The notes: a model not told the origin generated them from the letters alone. 64,000 nt of DNA from Providencia manganoxydans (GCF_016618195.1 NZ_CP067099.1:310001-374000); one strand, 5' to 3'; positions 9,306 to 19,962 are shown, numbered from the stretch's first letter. Numbers and translations are program-made.

Positions 9306-10243
9306 TAAGCGGCAGCTTGAATGGCTTGTTGCTTTTGACTGTATGCCATCGCGCCTTCACGAACCCATGCGCCGTCTTCCCAAGCTTTTCGTTTGGCTTC
9401 AACACGTTCGTAATTACAGATACCTTCACCTTTAATCACTTGATAAAACTCTTCCCAGTCAATTTCGCCAAAGCGATAGTGGCCAATTGACTCATCCCAT
9501 TGCAGATCAGGATCAGGGATCGTCATTCCGAGTGCTTCAACTTGAGGAACTGTGTTATCAACAAACTTTTGGCGTAGCTCATCGTTACTAAATCGTTTAA
9601 TTTTCCATGCCATGCTTTGCGCACTGTGTGGCGAATCACTGTCATTGGGGCCGAACATCATCAGTACTGGCCACCAAAAACGATTAATAGCATCTTGTAA
9701 CATGGCTTGTTGTTGTGGAGTGCCATTGGCAAGCACGGTGACAGCTTCATAACCTTGGCGCTGATGAAAACTCTCTTCTTTGCAAATTTTCACCATAGCG
9801 CGAGCGTAAGGGCCGTATGAAGCTCGGCATAATGCAACTTGGTTTACGATGGCAGCACCATCAACTAGCCAACCAATTACGCCAACATCTGCCCAATTGA
9901 GAGTGGGGTAGTTAAAAATCGAAGAGTATTTCATTTTGCCATCAAGCATCTTTTGGTAGATGTCTTGGCGTGAGCAGCCAAGGGTTTCAGCAGCACTGTA
10001 GAGATAGAGACCGTGCCCTGCTTCATCTTGAATTTTGGCTAATAGAATCGCTTTACGCCGTAGCGTTGGAGCACGAGTTAACCAATTTGCTTCAGGTAAC
10101 ATACCAATAACTTCCGAGTGAGCATGTTGGCCTATCTGACGGATCAGGTTTTTCCTGTAGGCATCGGGCATCCAATCTTTTGGTTCGATATTGATGTCGG
10201 CTTCGAGTTTATTTTCGAAGTTTTCTTGATATTGATTATCCAT
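9305..10243 (-). CDS. paaA: Phenylacetyl-CoA epoxygenase catalytic subunit PaaA
   Basis: Di-iron catalytic subunit that epoxidises the aromatic ring of phenylacetyl-CoA. The protein has 312 residues. The iron-ligand motifs are visible: [14 protein letters not shown] and [11 protein letters not shown]. The N-terminal [22 protein letters not shown] is split here as DWMPDAYRK and QIGQHAHSE, both family hallmarks. ATG 10243 follows AGGTGA. It is the first gene of the minus-strand operon, behind the regulatory region shared with paaZ. Confidence 0.97.
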   Translation of the reverse strand: MDNQYQENFENKLEADINIEPKDWMPDAYRKNLIRQIGQHAHSEVIGMLPEANWLTRAPTLRRKAILLAKIQDEAGHGLYLYSAAETLGCSRQDIYQKMLDGKMKYSSIFNYPTLNWADVGVIGWLVDGAAIVNQVALCRASYGPYARAMVKICKEESFHQRQGYEAVTVLANGTPQQQAMLQDAINRFWWPVLMMFGPNDSDSPHSAQSMAWKIKRFSNDELRQKFVDNTVPQVEALGMTIPDPDLQWDESIGHYRFGEIDWEEFYQVIKGEGICNYERVEAKRKAWEDGAWVREGAMAYSQKQQAIQAAA

Positions 10244-10257
10244 TTTTTCACCTAAGA

Positions 10258-10295
10258 TGATTCGAATTTTAACTCATTAAAATAAAAATGAATCA
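10258..10295. promoter_or_regulatory. Candidate PaaX operator (inverted TGATTC/GAATCA)
   Basis: TGATTC at 10258-10263 and GAATCA at 10290-10295 form inverted half-sites 26 bases apart. From memory, E. coli PaaX binds TGATTC and GAATCA half-sites separated by a similar distance, so this fits phenylacetyl-CoA-responsive repression of paaA. The first half-site falls in the paaA leader. The assignment is by similarity only. Confidence 0.5.
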
Positions 10296-10335
10296 TAATT
10301 AATTAACATTAATGCTAGGAATCGTTAACAAATAA

Positions 10336-10538
10336 ATCAATGTTGATTGTTTGTGTTTTGCGATGAAGCTCACAATGATAATTTTGAATTCTTTTAAATT
10401 CAATTGCTTGGATTATCCTTGAGGCGATATTATGAGGGGGTTTTGAGTTGTTTTAATTAATTTTGTTTCTGACTTGTTAAATTTGTATTGGTATCTAAGC
10501 TTAATTTTATGATACATATTTTAGTATCAATGTTGATT
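10336..10538. repeat. Two copies of a 13-base palindromic word
   Basis: The word ATCAATGTTGATT occurs at 10336-10348 and again at 10526-10538. Its ATCAA/TTGAT arms are palindromic. One copy is about 93 bases upstream of the paaA start and the other 23 bases upstream of the paaZ start. They may be a regulator's binding sites; which regulator is unknown. Confidence 0.4.
10359..10374. promoter_or_regulatory. Candidate CRP site for the paa promoters
   Basis: TGCGATGAAGCTCACA matches the TGTGA-N6-TCACA consensus at nine of ten conserved positions. It lies between divergent paaA and paaZ. CRP activation of paa promoters is known in E. coli. Confidence 0.6.
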
Positions 10539-10560
10539 ATTGTTTTCTTTTGGGGGCGTA

Positions 10561-12624
10561 ATGCAGCAATTAACAAGTTATATAATGGGTCAATGGTTAT
10601 TTGGTCAGGGTGAAAGCCGTAAGATTTATCATGCATTGACCGGTGAAGCTCTATATGAAGTGTCGACAGAGGGTTTACCATTAGTTGATAGTCTCGCTTA
10701 TGGGCGCAAACATGGTGGTGACGCATTGGCTGCCATGACATTTCAGCAACGCGGGCAAATGCTTAAGGCCGTCGCTAAATATTTATTAGAGCGTAAGGAT
10801 TATCTTTATGAGATATCGGCACAAACAGGCGCAACAAAGGTGGATAGCTGGGTAGATATTGAAGGGGGGATTGCAACACTGTTTGCTTTTTCAGGGCTAG
10901 CAAATCGTGAGCTACCAGACGATACCATTTGGCCTGAAGATGAGATGATCCCTTTATCCAAACAAGGGCAGTTTATTGCACGTCATATCTTAACTTCTCG
11001 TCGTGGTGTCGCCTTACACATTAATGCGTTTAACTTTCCTTGTTGGGGGATGTTAGAAAAGCTCGCGCCCACTTGGTTAGCCGGCGTCCCTGCGATTATC
11101 AAACCTGCAACTGCCTCAGCTCAATTAACACAAGCGATGGTAAGTTTAATTGTTGAAAGTGGGTTGGTGCCCGAAGGTGCAATACAGCTAATTTGCGGCG
11201 GTGTGGGTGAGATATTTGAACATCTTGATTTTGAAGATGTTGTGACATTTACAGGTTCGGCGGCAACTGGGCAAAAATTAAAATCCCATCCACGGTTACG
11301 CGAAAAATCCATTCCTTTCACGATGGAAGCAGATTCCCTTAATTGTGCCATTCTTGGGGTGGATGTGCAGCCAGAGCAACCTGAGTTTTCTTTATTTATT
11401 AAAGAAATAGTACGTGAAATGACATCAAAGTCTGGACAAAAATGTACTGCTATCCGTCGTATCATTGTGCCCGGATCTCAATTGGAAGCTGTCAAGCAGG
11501 CGCTATTGCATCGTTTGTCAGGTATCACTGTTGGTGATCCTGCGGTAGAAGGCGTTCGTATGGGGGCGTTGATTAACCAAGAGCAACGCGATGATGTGCA
11601 AGAAAAAGTTCTTTTCTTGCAACAAAATGGCTGTGAAATACTGTGTGGTGGAACAACTCAAGGCGTCAACATCATAGGTGGCGATATTCATACAGGGGCA
11701 TTTTACCCTCCGACCTTGCTATATTGTGCCGATCCTTATACGCATCGAGCAGTACATGAAACGGAGGCTTTTGGCCCTGTTGCGACATTGATGAGTTATC
11801 AGACTACGGAGCAAGCTGTTGAGCTCGCGATTATGGGAGAAGGAAGCCTTGCTGGAACTGTGGTTACGGCAGAAGCATCCGTTGCTCAAGAGGTTATTCG
11901 TCATAGTGCTAGAGCACATGGGCGAATGTTGATCCTTAATGAGGCAGCGGCGACGGAATCGACAGGCCATGGTTCCCCGCTTCCTTTGTTAGTGCATGGT
12001 GGTCCCGGTAGAGCGGGTGGCGGTGAAGAGCTAGGTGGGTTAAGAGCCGTTAAACACTATATGCAACGGACCGCTATTCAAGGGAGTCCATCAATGTTGA
12101 CCGCAGTGACTAAGCAATGGAGTCGTGGCGCTGAAGTGTATGCAGACCCAGTACATCCATTTAGAAAATATTTTGAAGATTTAGTCATTGGCGACACATT
12201 ATTAACTGCCAGACGTACTGTATCGGAAGCCGATTTAGTCAATTTTGCTTGCCTAAGTGGTGATCATTTTTATGCTCATATGGATAAAATAGGCGCTGCG
12301 CAGTCACTGTTTGGTGAACGTGTCGCTCATGGTTACTTTGTGGTATCCGCGGCAGCTGGTTTATTTGTTGATGCAGCCGTTGGTCCTGTGATCGCTAACT
12401 ATGGAATGGAAAATCTACGTTTTATTGAACCAGTGAAAATTGGCGACACAATTCAAGTACGTTTAACCTGTAAGAAGAAAATTAAAAAGGCGCAAAAAAC
12501 GCAAGAAGATAAGCCAAACGGTGTGGTTGAGTGGGATGTTCAGGTCTTCAACCAACATGGTGTGGTAGTTGCGCTATATAGTATTCTGACGTTAGTTGAG
12601 CGTCGTGAAGGGGATTTTGTGTAG
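10561..12624 (+). CDS. paaZ: Bifunctional oxepin-CoA hydrolase/semialdehyde dehydrogenase PaaZ
   Basis: Fusion enzyme that opens the oxepin ring and oxidises the resulting semialdehyde. The N-terminal aldehyde dehydrogenase domain (residues about 1-520) carries TMEADSLN and the catalytic cysteine in [10 protein letters not shown] at residue 295. The C-terminal MaoC hydratase domain carries [18 protein letters not shown] 10561 gives 687 residues (E. coli 681) and sits behind GGGGG; an in-frame ATG at 10540 would add seven residues not seen in PaaZ. It is transcribed divergently from paaA. Confidence 0.96.
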   Translation: MQQLTSYIMGQWLFGQGESRKIYHALTGEALYEVSTEGLPLVDSLAYGRKHGGDALAAMTFQQRGQMLKAVAKYLLERKDYLYEISAQTGATKVDSWVDIEGGIATLFAFSGLANRELPDDTIWPEDEMIPLSKQGQFIARHILTSRRGVALHINAFNFPCWGMLEKLAPTWLAGVPAIIKPATASAQLTQAMVSLIVESGLVPEGAIQLICGGVGEIFEHLDFEDVVTFTGSAATGQKLKSHPRLREKSIPFTMEADSLNCAILGVDVQPEQPEFSLFIKEIVREMTSKSGQKCTAIRRIIVPGSQLEAVKQALLHRLSGITVGDPAVEGVRMGALINQEQRDDVQEKVLFLQQNGCEILCGGTTQGVNIIGGDIHTGAFYPPTLLYCADPYTHRAVHETEAFGPVATLMSYQTTEQAVELAIMGEGSLAGTVVTAEASVAQEVIRHSARAHGRMLILNEAAATESTGHGSPLPLLVHGGPGRAGGGEELGGLRAVKHYMQRTAIQGSPSMLTAVTKQWSRGAEVYADPVHPFRKYFEDLVIGDTLLTARRTVSEADLVNFACLSGDHFYAHMDKIGAAQSLFGERVAHGYFVVSAAAGLFVDAAVGPVIANYGMENLRFIEPVKIGDTIQVRLTCKKKIKKAQKTQEDKPNGVVEWDVQVFNQHGVVVALYSILTLVERREGDFV

Positions 12625-12640
12625 TAGTGACGGCTATCGA

Positions 12641-12686
12641 TAAGGAAAAAACTTTTGTGTACGATAAACACAAGGTTTTTTCCTTA
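12641..12686. terminator. Bidirectional terminator between paaZ and ydhR
   Basis: Long inverted repeat: TAAGGAAAAAAC plus TTGTGT on the left and ACACAAGG plus TTTTTTCCTTA on the right. The stem runs on as A/T pairs on both sides, as in terminators shared by convergent genes. Confidence 0.75.
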
Positions 12687-12693
12687 GATTGTA

Positions 12694-13005
12694 TTACTTA
12701 GTGATAAATTGCGCTTGGTTGAGCTGGCTCAGCGCGTTATTCACAGCAAAAATTTCGCCTCTGACTTCAGGGACGCCAAAGGATTTTAAACGGGCGCTGT
12801 GTTTTTCAAGATAGGCTTGAGCTTGTTGTGGTGAAGCAAATAGATAGATACCCCCTGCTTTTTGTGTAGAGGGATTTTCTGTCCATATCTTCCAAATAAA
12901 GCCAGGCTCTTGATTAATCGATCCTGCGAGTTCTTCCATTGCGCTTGCCATTTCATCACCCCAAGGTCCCTGATAGGGGAAATCAACTTGTAAAATAACC
13001 TGCAT
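12694..13005 (-). CDS. ydhR: YdhR-family putative monooxygenase
   Basis: Small dimeric alpha-beta barrel protein of 103 residues, close to E. coli YdhR along its length (QVDFPYQGPWGD, LAGSINQEPGFIWKIWTE, AGGIYLF, AYLEKHSARLKSFGV). The family is proposed to act as a monooxygenase on unknown substrates. ATG 13005 is chosen because AGGAG sits five bases upstream; a GTG at 13011 overlaps the ribosome site. It faces paaZ across a shared terminator. Confidence 0.88.
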   Translation of the reverse strand: MQVILQVDFPYQGPWGDEMASAMEELAGSINQEPGFIWKIWTENPSTQKAGGIYLFASPQQAQAYLEKHSARLKSFGVPEVRGEIFAVNNALSQLNQAQFITK

Positions 13006-13075
13006 AATCACTCCTGTTTGATTTTCTGTTTGCTGTGCACAGTATACTGATTAAGTGAAATTATTACTTTGATGA

Positions 13076-14524
13076 TTAATGGTTTTTCAAGCTGTCACGT
13101 TTACTGGCTTCAAATGCTTCTAACGTGTTCAAACGAGCTTGTTTATGGTCAACAATCGGTTTTGGATAGTTCAGTTTAAGTTGATTTGATTCAGCCCATT
13201 CATGGGGGGAGTGAATATATTTATCGGGTACTGCCTGTAGTTCAGGTAACCATTGGCGAATAAACTCACCTTGTGGATCAAATTTTTTGCCTTGGGTCGT
13301 TGGGTTGAAAATGCGAAACCAAGGTTGTGCATCGGTACCTGTTGAAGCCGACCATTGCCAGCCACCATTGTTGGCGGCTAATGAGCCGTCGATCAACCGC
13401 TGCATAAAGTATTGTTCGCCAAGCCGCCAATCAATTAATAAGTCTTTGACAAGAAAACTCGCGGTGATCATTCTGAGTCGATTATGCATCCAACCAGTGG
13501 TATTGAGTTGGCGCATTGCGGCATCCACAATCGGGTAACCTGTTTGACCCTCTTGCCATGCTTTAAGTTGTTCTTTCGAGTTATTCCACTGAATGTACCG
13601 TGTCCATTCAATAAACGGTTGATGACGGCATAAACGGGGAAACGCCACTAGCAGGTGGTGATAAAATTCACGCCAAATCAGTTCGTTTAGCCATGTAAAT
13701 GCGCCACTATCGGGCGAATCAAAAACATGAGGGTTTTCAGCCAGTAAACGATTTAAGCATTGCCTAGGTGATAGGACACCAATAGCTAAATAGGGTGATA
13801 ATTGGCTGGTTCCATCAATGGATGGGATATCGCGATGTTGTGAGTAATTTTTTACTTTCAGGCGACAAAATTGCCTTAGCTGCTGCCGTGCAGCATGCTC
13901 ACCTGCGGGAAAATGTGGCGCAATATCAACAAAATCATAATCGAACAGGGTCGATACCGCTGGTACGGTCAGTTTTTCTCCTCTCGCCTGAGGAGCAGGA
14001 GCTGAGTGGTAATCGGTTGTGACGAGCTGTGTGATAAAAGCGCGACGAAATGGTGTATAGACTTGGTACATCTCACCTTTTTGGTTTGTCACTGAAGTAG
14101 GGGGTAACAACAGTGCATCATCAAAGGCATGAACATGAAAAGATGTAGATTGATTAATTAGCCATTGGTCTCGTTGCTGTTCATTCAGTTCGTATTGGCG
14201 ATTAAAAAACACGTGGTCGGCTTGTTGTTGCTGGGCAAAATCAAGCACCCACTGCGCTGCTTGTGTGAAATCAGAAACGGTATGGCAAATTAAAGGGATC
14301 GCTAACTGCGCCAGTGAATGGCGTAACTCAAGTAAGTTCTGATGAATAAAAGTAATTTGTCGTGGTGAGAGATCATGTGCTCGCCATTGTTCCGGCGTGG
14401 CGGTAAACACGGCGAGCACGTTTGCTTCAGGATCAGCACAAGCAGATGATAACGCTTTATTATCGGTAACTCTTAAGTCGTTACGAAACCAGACTATATG
14501 ACAAGCCCGTTTTTTCGTCATCAT
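13076..14524 (-). CDS. phrB: Deoxyribodipyrimidine photolyase (CPD photolyase)
   Basis: Light-dependent repair of cyclobutane pyrimidine dimers using FAD and a folate antenna. The protein has 482 residues (E. coli 472). The N-terminal antenna-domain motif HIVWFRNDLRVTDN and the FAD-binding C-terminal motifs TGYPIVDAAMRQL, GWMHNRLRMI and WQWSASTGTDAQPWFRIFNP are clear. AAAGGAG precedes two adjacent ATG codons, so the start may be 14524 or 14521. It lies 24 bases downstream of proP on the same strand. Confidence 0.95.
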   Translation of the reverse strand: MMTKKRACHIVWFRNDLRVTDNKALSSACADPEANVLAVFTATPEQWRAHDLSPRQITFIHQNLLELRHSLAQLAIPLICHTVSDFTQAAQWVLDFAQQQQADHVFFNRQYELNEQQRDQWLINQSTSFHVHAFDDALLLPPTSVTNQKGEMYQVYTPFRRAFITQLVTTDYHSAPAPQARGEKLTVPAVSTLFDYDFVDIAPHFPAGEHAARQQLRQFCRLKVKNYSQHRDIPSIDGTSQLSPYLAIGVLSPRQCLNRLLAENPHVFDSPDSGAFTWLNELIWREFYHHLLVAFPRLCRHQPFIEWTRYIQWNNSKEQLKAWQEGQTGYPIVDAAMRQLNTTGWMHNRLRMITASFLVKDLLIDWRLGEQYFMQRLIDGSLAANNGGWQWSASTGTDAQPWFRIFNPTTQGKKFDPQGEFIRQWLPELQAVPDKYIHSPHEWAESNQLKLNYPKPIVDHKQARLNTLEAFEASKRDSLKNH

Positions 14525-14547
14525 CTACTCCTTTCTTAGCTTGGTGC

Positions 14548-16050
14548 TTAATCCAATTTTGGGTGCTGGTTGATTAACGATTGACGTTTTTTCTCAAGTT
14601 CAGCAATTTGTTGTTCAATATCTTCAACTTTTTGTTCGATATTGTCATAGTGCTCGTTTAAAATTTCTTTCGCTTCTGCGCGGTCAGATGCTGCCGGTGT
14701 GGCCCCTCGAAGTGGTTTATTGGCAGTTTCTGGCATTCTGATCCCAGTATACAAACCAATCAGTGCGATAACCATCAAATAGAAGGCTGGCATGTACAGA
14801 TTATTGGTTGATTCAACTAACCAAGCTGCAACCGTTGGCGTGGCACCAGCAATCAAGACCGAAATATTAAAGGCAATTGCAAGGGCGCTATAACGAATAT
14901 GCGTTGGGAAAATCGCGGGTAAAATTGACGCCATTACCCCAGTAAAACAGTTAAGTAAAACAGCTAAAATCAGTAAGCCAACAAAAATCAGACCAACAGA
15001 GCCGCTGTCAATCAGCATAAAGGCTGGGTAAGCTAAAATAAGCAAACCTACACTACCTGCAATGACGAATGGACGACGACCAATTTTATCACTGGTTAAG
15101 CCAATGATTGGTTGGACAAATAGCATACCTATCATGATAGCAATGATGATTAACACACCGTGGTCGGCTGAATAATTCAAGTTATGCGATAGGTAACTTG
15201 GCATATATGTCAATAACATATAGTAAGTTACGTTCGTTGCGATAACTAAGCCAACACAGATCATCAGGCTCTTCCAATATTTGGAGACCACTTCACGGAA
15301 TGAAACCTTCGGTGGATTTTGAATGTTGGCTTTATCTTGTTTTTCTAATGTCTCGATATGCTGTTGGAATGCAGGGGTTTCTTCAAGTGCATGACGTAGA
15401 TATAGGCCGATAATACCAAGTGGCAGTGCTAAGAAGAATGGAATTCTCCAACCCCACTCATGGAAGTTTTCTTCTCCAACGATACTTGAGATCAGCACAA
15501 CAACACCGGCACCTAGGACGAAGCCCGCGATAGAACCAAAGTCTAACCAGCTGCCCATAAAGCCACGTTTACGGTCAGGAGAGTATTCGGCAACAAAGAT
15601 AGCAGCGCCTGAGTACTCACCACCAACAGAGAAGCCTTGTGCTAATTTAGCTAGCAACAATAAGATCGGAGCCCAAATACCAATACTGGCATACGATGGT
15701 ATTAAACCAATACAGAAGGTACTGACCGCCATAATAATAATGGTGACGGACAAGACTTTTTGTCGGCCATATTTATCACCTAAAATCCCAAAAACCACGC
15801 CACCTAATGGGCGGACGAGAAATGGCACGGAGAATGTGGCTAATGCGGCTATCATCTGGACGCTCGGTGATGCGCCAGGGAAGAAGACTTGGCCAAGTAC
15901 GTAAGCTAAGAAGCCATATACACCAAAATCAAACCATTCCATCGCATTACCCAGCGAAGCAGCGGTGATTGCTTTTTTTAATTTACCATCATCAATAATG
16001 GTGATGTCGTTAATATTTAGTGGTTTTTCTTTTTTCTTTCTGAACTTCAT
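14548..16050 (-). CDS. proP: Proline/glycine betaine:proton symporter ProP
   Basis: Inner-membrane major facilitator that imports proline, betaine and related osmoprotectants under high osmolarity. The 500-residue length and sequence match E. coli ProP closely. It has 12 expected membrane spans, the MFS loop motif GDKYGRQK after span 2, and DKIGRRP in the middle. Like E. coli ProP it has a C-terminal cytoplasmic extension (residues about 455-500) with heptad-like NIEQKVEDIEQQIAELEKKR, the antiparallel coiled coil that tunes osmosensing. Confidence 0.96.
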   Translation of the reverse strand: MKFRKKKEKPLNINDITIIDDGKLKKAITAASLGNAMEWFDFGVYGFLAYVLGQVFFPGASPSVQMIAALATFSVPFLVRPLGGVVFGILGDKYGRQKVLSVTIIIMAVSTFCIGLIPSYASIGIWAPILLLLAKLAQGFSVGGEYSGAAIFVAEYSPDRKRGFMGSWLDFGSIAGFVLGAGVVVLISSIVGEENFHEWGWRIPFFLALPLGIIGLYLRHALEETPAFQQHIETLEKQDKANIQNPPKVSFREVVSKYWKSLMICVGLVIATNVTYYMLLTYMPSYLSHNLNYSADHGVLIIIAIMIGMLFVQPIIGLTSDKIGRRPFVIAGSVGLLILAYPAFMLIDSGSVGLIFVGLLILAVLLNCFTGVMASILPAIFPTHIRYSALAIAFNISVLIAGATPTVAAWLVESTNNLYMPAFYLMVIALIGLYTGIRMPETANKPLRGATPAASDRAEAKEILNEHYDNIEQKVEDIEQQIAELEKKRQSLINQHPKLD

Positions 16051-16815
16051 AATGAAACCATCCTGTTATCTGAATTTCAAAAACGTGCGGGGCTACGTTA
16101 TTAGACTAGTCATAACTCGCGGAACACATCAATAAATCAATCACTATTTTAAAAAGTCCTCAATATGGCATATGTCACGCTGAACTTTATTACTAATAAT
16201 AAGGGTAGAACTATCGCTAATAATTGCGAGGGGAAATGTGAAGAACAGAGGAATAATGAGTGCAATTTTGTTGTAATAAATTGGGTAAAAAAAGCAAAAT
16301 TGGAACCTTTATATGACCTAACATTCGAGCAATTGTATAATAATATCGATTAAATGTAAAATGCCGGCTATTTATGCTGATTAGTGCTGTTATTTTTGAT
16401 GTTTAGTCTGAAAAGTGATATTTACATCTCTTACCCTTTTCGACTCATTAGATTTTTTCTACAGATATTTTTTCTGTTTATTTTACGCTTTGGCCTGCAT
16501 TCGATAATTTAGAATATTTATTTGCCATTCTTAGTTTGTAATTTATTAAATAATTGTAAATATTATTTTTTTTGCCATGTTTAAGTTTAATTTAAAACTT
16601 AATTTATGCTGAACCTAGACTCTTCTTTTGATATTAGTGGATGATTATTCTGTTCTTATTGCCGATTGATTTTAGCTGGTAGGAACAGTCAATTTAATTA
16701 GTTACACTAGGTGCAGCATATAAATTAGTTTAATAAAAATGAAGTATTGCGGAGAGTGTATTATCAGCTTCCGTGAATGATTTTAACCTAATCTTGACTT
16801 TGAAAGAGTGCCACT
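16051..16815. other. Intergenic region between proP and poxB
   Basis: AT-rich 765-base gap between divergent genes, so it must hold both promoters. I could not assign a convincing CRP, Fis or sigma-S element. A 62-codon frame at 16165-16353 lacks a ribosome site and is not listed as a gene. A near-palindrome TTAAGTTTAATTTAAAACTT lies around 16581. No ERIC copy or RNA gene is recognised here. Confidence 0.6.
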
Positions 16816-18540
16816 ATGAAAAAACAGACTGTCGCATCCTATGTCGCAAAAGTTCTAGATAACGCAGGTGTTAAGCGTATTTGGGGCGTTACTGGTGATT
16901 CACTAAACGGTTTAAGTGATAGCTTACGCCGCCTTGGAACCATTGAGTGGTTAGGCACTCGCCATGAAGAAGTTGCCGCGTTTGCAGCAGGCGCTGAAGC
17001 TCAAATGACAGGTGAACTCGCGGTTTGTGCGGGTTCTTGTGGTCCAGGTAACATGCACCTTATTAATGGGTTATATGATTGCCATCGTAACCGCGTGCCA
17101 GTATTGGCCATTGCTGCACATATCCCATCAAGTGAGATTGGTAGCAATTACTTCCAAGAAACTCACCCAACAGAGCTATTCCGTGAGTGCAGTCATTATT
17201 GTGAAATGATTTCTAACCCAGAGCAATTGCCACAAGTTCTCGGTATTGCAATGCGCAAAGCCATCCTAGAAAGAGGCGTTTCTGTGATCGTATTACCGGG
17301 TGATATCGCATTACGCGACGCGCCTGAGAATGCGGTTGATACATGGTATCAGCCACAGGCTCCATTGATCATGCCTCAGCACTCTGAAATTGCAAAATTG
17401 GCAGATGCACTAAATCAATCAACAAATATCACGCTGTTCTGTGGTGCTGGCTGTGCAGGCGCACACGATGAAGTGATCAAACTAGCGGAAACATTGAAAG
17501 CCCCAGTTGTACACGCATTACGTGGTAAAGAGCATATTGAATGGGATAACCCATATAGTGTAGGTATGACAGGGTTAATTGGTTTCTCATCTGGTTATCA
17601 TGCCATGATGAATGCGGATACTGTGGTTTTATTAGGCACCCAATTCCCATATCGTCCGTTCTATCCGCAAGGCGCTAAGATCATTCAAATTGATATCAAT
17701 GCAGGTAGCTTAGGCTCACATTGTCATATCGATATGGGTATGATTGGTGATATTAAAACGACGTTAACTGCATTACAGCCTCATTTAGACGTTAAACAAG
17801 ATAGTCACCATCTAGATAGTGCATTGAAGCACTATGTTGAAGCGCGTAAAGGCTTAGATGATTTAGCAAAACCGGGTAAAGAAGGGGTTATTCATCCGCA
17901 ATATTTGGCGAGCCGGATCAGCGAATTAGCTGATGATGATGCGGTTTTCACTTGTGATGTAGGAACGCCAACGGTTTGGGCTGCTCGTTATCTGAAAATG
18001 AACGGTAAGCGCCGTTTAATCGGTTCATTCAACCATGGTTCGATGGCCAATGCGATGCCACAAGCGATGGGTATTCAGTCTGTTGATAAAAAACGCCAAG
18101 TGATCACAATGAGTGGTGATGGTGGTTTCAGTATGCTGATGGGCGACATGCTATCACTGGCACAAATGAATCTACCGGTAAAAGTGGTTATTCTGAATAA
18201 TGGTGTGCTCGGCTTTGTTGCCATGGAAATGAAAGTGGGTGGTTTCCTCACAGAAGGAACAGACTTACATAACCCTAACTTCGCTGCGGTAGCAAATGCA
18301 GCAGGTATCAAAGGGATCCGTGTTGAGAAAAGTGAAGACATTGATGCAGCGTTAAAAGAAGCTTTCGCACATGATGGCCCTGTAGTCGTGGATGTCGTTA
18401 CGGCTAAACAGGAACTCTCTATGCCACCAACCATCAATGCACAAGAGGCGAAAGGCTTTAGTTTATATATGTTAAAAGCCATCCTCAGTGGCCGCGGTGA
18501 TGAAGTCGTTGAGTTAGCAAAAACTAACTGGCTACGTTAA
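16816..18540 (+). CDS. poxB: Pyruvate dehydrogenase (quinone), PoxB
   Basis: Peripheral membrane flavoenzyme that oxidises pyruvate to acetate and CO2 and passes electrons to ubiquinone. The protein has 574 residues (E. coli 572). It has the TPP family glutamate in [15 protein letters not shown], the C-terminal TPP motif [15 protein letters not shown] with a downstream asparagine pair, and the C-terminal amphipathic tail ending [10 protein letters not shown] that binds lipid in E. coli. It is transcribed divergently from proP and followed by a hairpin. In E. coli the gene is sigma-S dependent; no such promoter was identified here with confidence. Confidence 0.95.
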   Translation: MKKQTVASYVAKVLDNAGVKRIWGVTGDSLNGLSDSLRRLGTIEWLGTRHEEVAAFAAGAEAQMTGELAVCAGSCGPGNMHLINGLYDCHRNRVPVLAIAAHIPSSEIGSNYFQETHPTELFRECSHYCEMISNPEQLPQVLGIAMRKAILERGVSVIVLPGDIALRDAPENAVDTWYQPQAPLIMPQHSEIAKLADALNQSTNITLFCGAGCAGAHDEVIKLAETLKAPVVHALRGKEHIEWDNPYSVGMTGLIGFSSGYHAMMNADTVVLLGTQFPYRPFYPQGAKIIQIDINAGSLGSHCHIDMGMIGDIKTTLTALQPHLDVKQDSHHLDSALKHYVEARKGLDDLAKPGKEGVIHPQYLASRISELADDDAVFTCDVGTPTVWAARYLKMNGKRRLIGSFNHGSMANAMPQAMGIQSVDKKRQVITMSGDGGFSMLMGDMLSLAQMNLPVKVVILNNGVLGFVAMEMKVGGFLTEGTDLHNPNFAAVANAAGIKGIRVEKSEDIDAALKEAFAHDGPVVVDVVTAKQELSMPPTINAQEAKGFSLYMLKAILSGRGDEVVELAKTNWLR

Positions 18541-18546
18541 TGTTCA

Positions 18547-18575
18547 TACCCCAATCCGTTTTTCGGTTGGGGTAT
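18547..18575 (+). terminator. poxB terminator hairpin
   Basis: ACCCCAATCCG, loop TTTTT, CGGTTGGGGT immediately after the poxB stop. There is no T-tract; an ERIC element starts at the hairpin's edge. Confidence 0.6.
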
Positions 18576-18701
18576 ATACTCGTTATACTTTAAGTTGCAG
18601 GGTTGTTGACTACACTCAGCGAGTCGAGTCATAGAGTCTATCTATGCTCCCCGCCTATCTTCACTTGTCGCCTACCTGCATCTTGAATTATTTAGAGTAT
18701 A
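18575..18701. repeat. ERIC element, full length
   Basis: 127 bases from TATACTCGTTATACTT to GAATTATTTAGAGTATA, with GTTGTTGACTAC, GAGTCATAGAG and CTATGCTCC in the middle. The ends form an inverted repeat. Length and ends match the ERIC family known from Yersinia and other enterobacteria. Confidence 0.8.
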
Positions 18702-18800
18702 CCGGTCATGCTTGAAGATAGTGTGGGTGACTACGTTGAATAAGCCACCTCACCTATCTTTATTCATCACCCATTTGTATCTGGAATGATCCAGAGTATC
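18701..18800. repeat. Second, degenerate ERIC copy in tandem
   Basis: It directly follows the full copy. CGGTCATGCTTGAAG, GACTACGTTGAA, TCTTTATTCATCACCC and CTGGAATGATCCAGAGTAT follow the ERIC order with many changes and a shortened centre. Confidence 0.5.
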
Positions 18801-18830
18801 GAGATCCGCCATGACTCATCGTGGTGGGTT

Positions 18831-19730
18831 CTAGTATCCTGCCGCAGACTGACTTCGCCATAAATGTGCCGCAACCAAAGCACGCCAAGGAGAAAACTCC
18901 GTTAACCATTTTTCAGTTTCTTTGGCTGTTGGCTGTGTTGCCATTTTTAATAAGGGTTGTAAGTTACGCCTCACCGCGACATCACCATGTAACGAGCCAT
19001 CAAGGTAATTGAAACCGCGCAAAAGTGCATAGCTGACTGTCCATGGGCCAATACCTTTTAGGTTGAGGAGTTGGTTAGCCAGCTCTTGGTGATTGTTTTG
19101 ATTTATTTGGACCGATAAATCGATCTGTTTGTCGATAATCGCAGCACAGAGGGCGCGGATCGCGACAATTTTCCCCGCAGAAAAACCCGTTTGCCGCAAG
19201 GTATCGTCGTCAGTCGCAGCGACCTGTTGCTCGTTAGGAAAGCACCAAATACCCGATGAGTGCATGCTCCCCGTTGCTTGAATAAAGCGTCGGCGTATTG
19301 CAATCGCGGCAGTGACACTGATTTGTTGGCCAATAATTGCCCATACTAAGGCTTCAAATGCACTAGCAGATTGATAGATACGTAGGCCTTGTTGATGTTG
19401 GATTAACTGACCAATGATTGGATGAGATAAATACTGCGTTTCGAACTGTTCAATCGCTTGTTGTAAGCCAAGCATGTGCTTGCCAATCTCTATCATTTTT
19501 TGATCATTGGCGATATTACTTGAGTCATCCACTTCTAGTTTGATAGTGGCCATTTGTTGGTCGATTGTAATAATCAGCTGCGCCGGCGAGTTATCCCAAA
19601 GTATGCCTTTACGTAGTACATTGTTTTCGACGATTTCTGCAATGTTTTGTCTATCTCTTAAATGAAATGCAAAAAAATCATCAGCGCGAAAATTTACAGG
19701 TAGAATAAGCGGTGAGATTGCAGTTGGCAT
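18831..19730 (-). CDS. DNA-3-methyladenine glycosylase II family protein (AlkA-like)
   Basis: Base-excision glycosylase of the HhH-GPD superfamily, expected to remove alkylated purines. The N-terminal part (about residues 1-100) looks like the AlkA-N domain. The helix-hairpin-helix LKGIGPWTVSYALLRG is followed by LHGDVAVRR with the catalytic aspartate, then the WRALVAAHLWRS motif. ATG 19730 gives 299 residues and follows AAGG; a TTG at 19757 is less likely. It resembles E. coli AlkA more in layout than in identity, so I give no symbol. It converges with poxB. Confidence 0.85.
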   Translation of the reverse strand: MPTAISPLILPVNFRADDFFAFHLRDRQNIAEIVENNVLRKGILWDNSPAQLIITIDQQMATIKLEVDDSSNIANDQKMIEIGKHMLGLQQAIEQFETQYLSHPIIGQLIQHQQGLRIYQSASAFEALVWAIIGQQISVTAAIAIRRRFIQATGSMHSSGIWCFPNEQQVAATDDDTLRQTGFSAGKIVAIRALCAAIIDKQIDLSVQINQNNHQELANQLLNLKGIGPWTVSYALLRGFNYLDGSLHGDVAVRRNLQPLLKMATQPTAKETEKWLTEFSPWRALVAAHLWRSQSAAGY

Positions 19731-19820
19731 GATGTGAGCCTTTATATTGTGATACAACGCATTTTGGCATGATTAATTTGGATTTCAAGCGTGTCATCTT
19801 ACTTGAAAAGAGTTAGAGTT

Positions 19821-19962
19821 TATATTTGTCATACTTCAAGTTGCAGCGCTTTTCGTGAAGGTATAATGATTGCGCTCACTTGTGCTAGTCACGCCGTTTT
19901 CTATTTTACTAGCAACGAGTTCATTCGTAGCTTAAGCTGTGCCGTGAATTATTTAGAGTATA
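19821..19962. repeat. ERIC-like element upstream of a DUF2569 gene
   Basis: TATATTTGTCATACTTCAAG and TTGCAGCG at the left, GCTAGTCACG in the centre, and GTGAATTATTTAGAGTATAA at the right. At 142 bases it is slightly longer than the standard form. It lies about 50 bases before the start of the next gene and may be transcribed with it. Confidence 0.65.

Noticed and set aside
16165..16353. 62-codon frame with three cysteines between proP and poxB
   Set aside because: No ribosome site, AT-rich intergenic setting and no recognisable domain; most likely chance.
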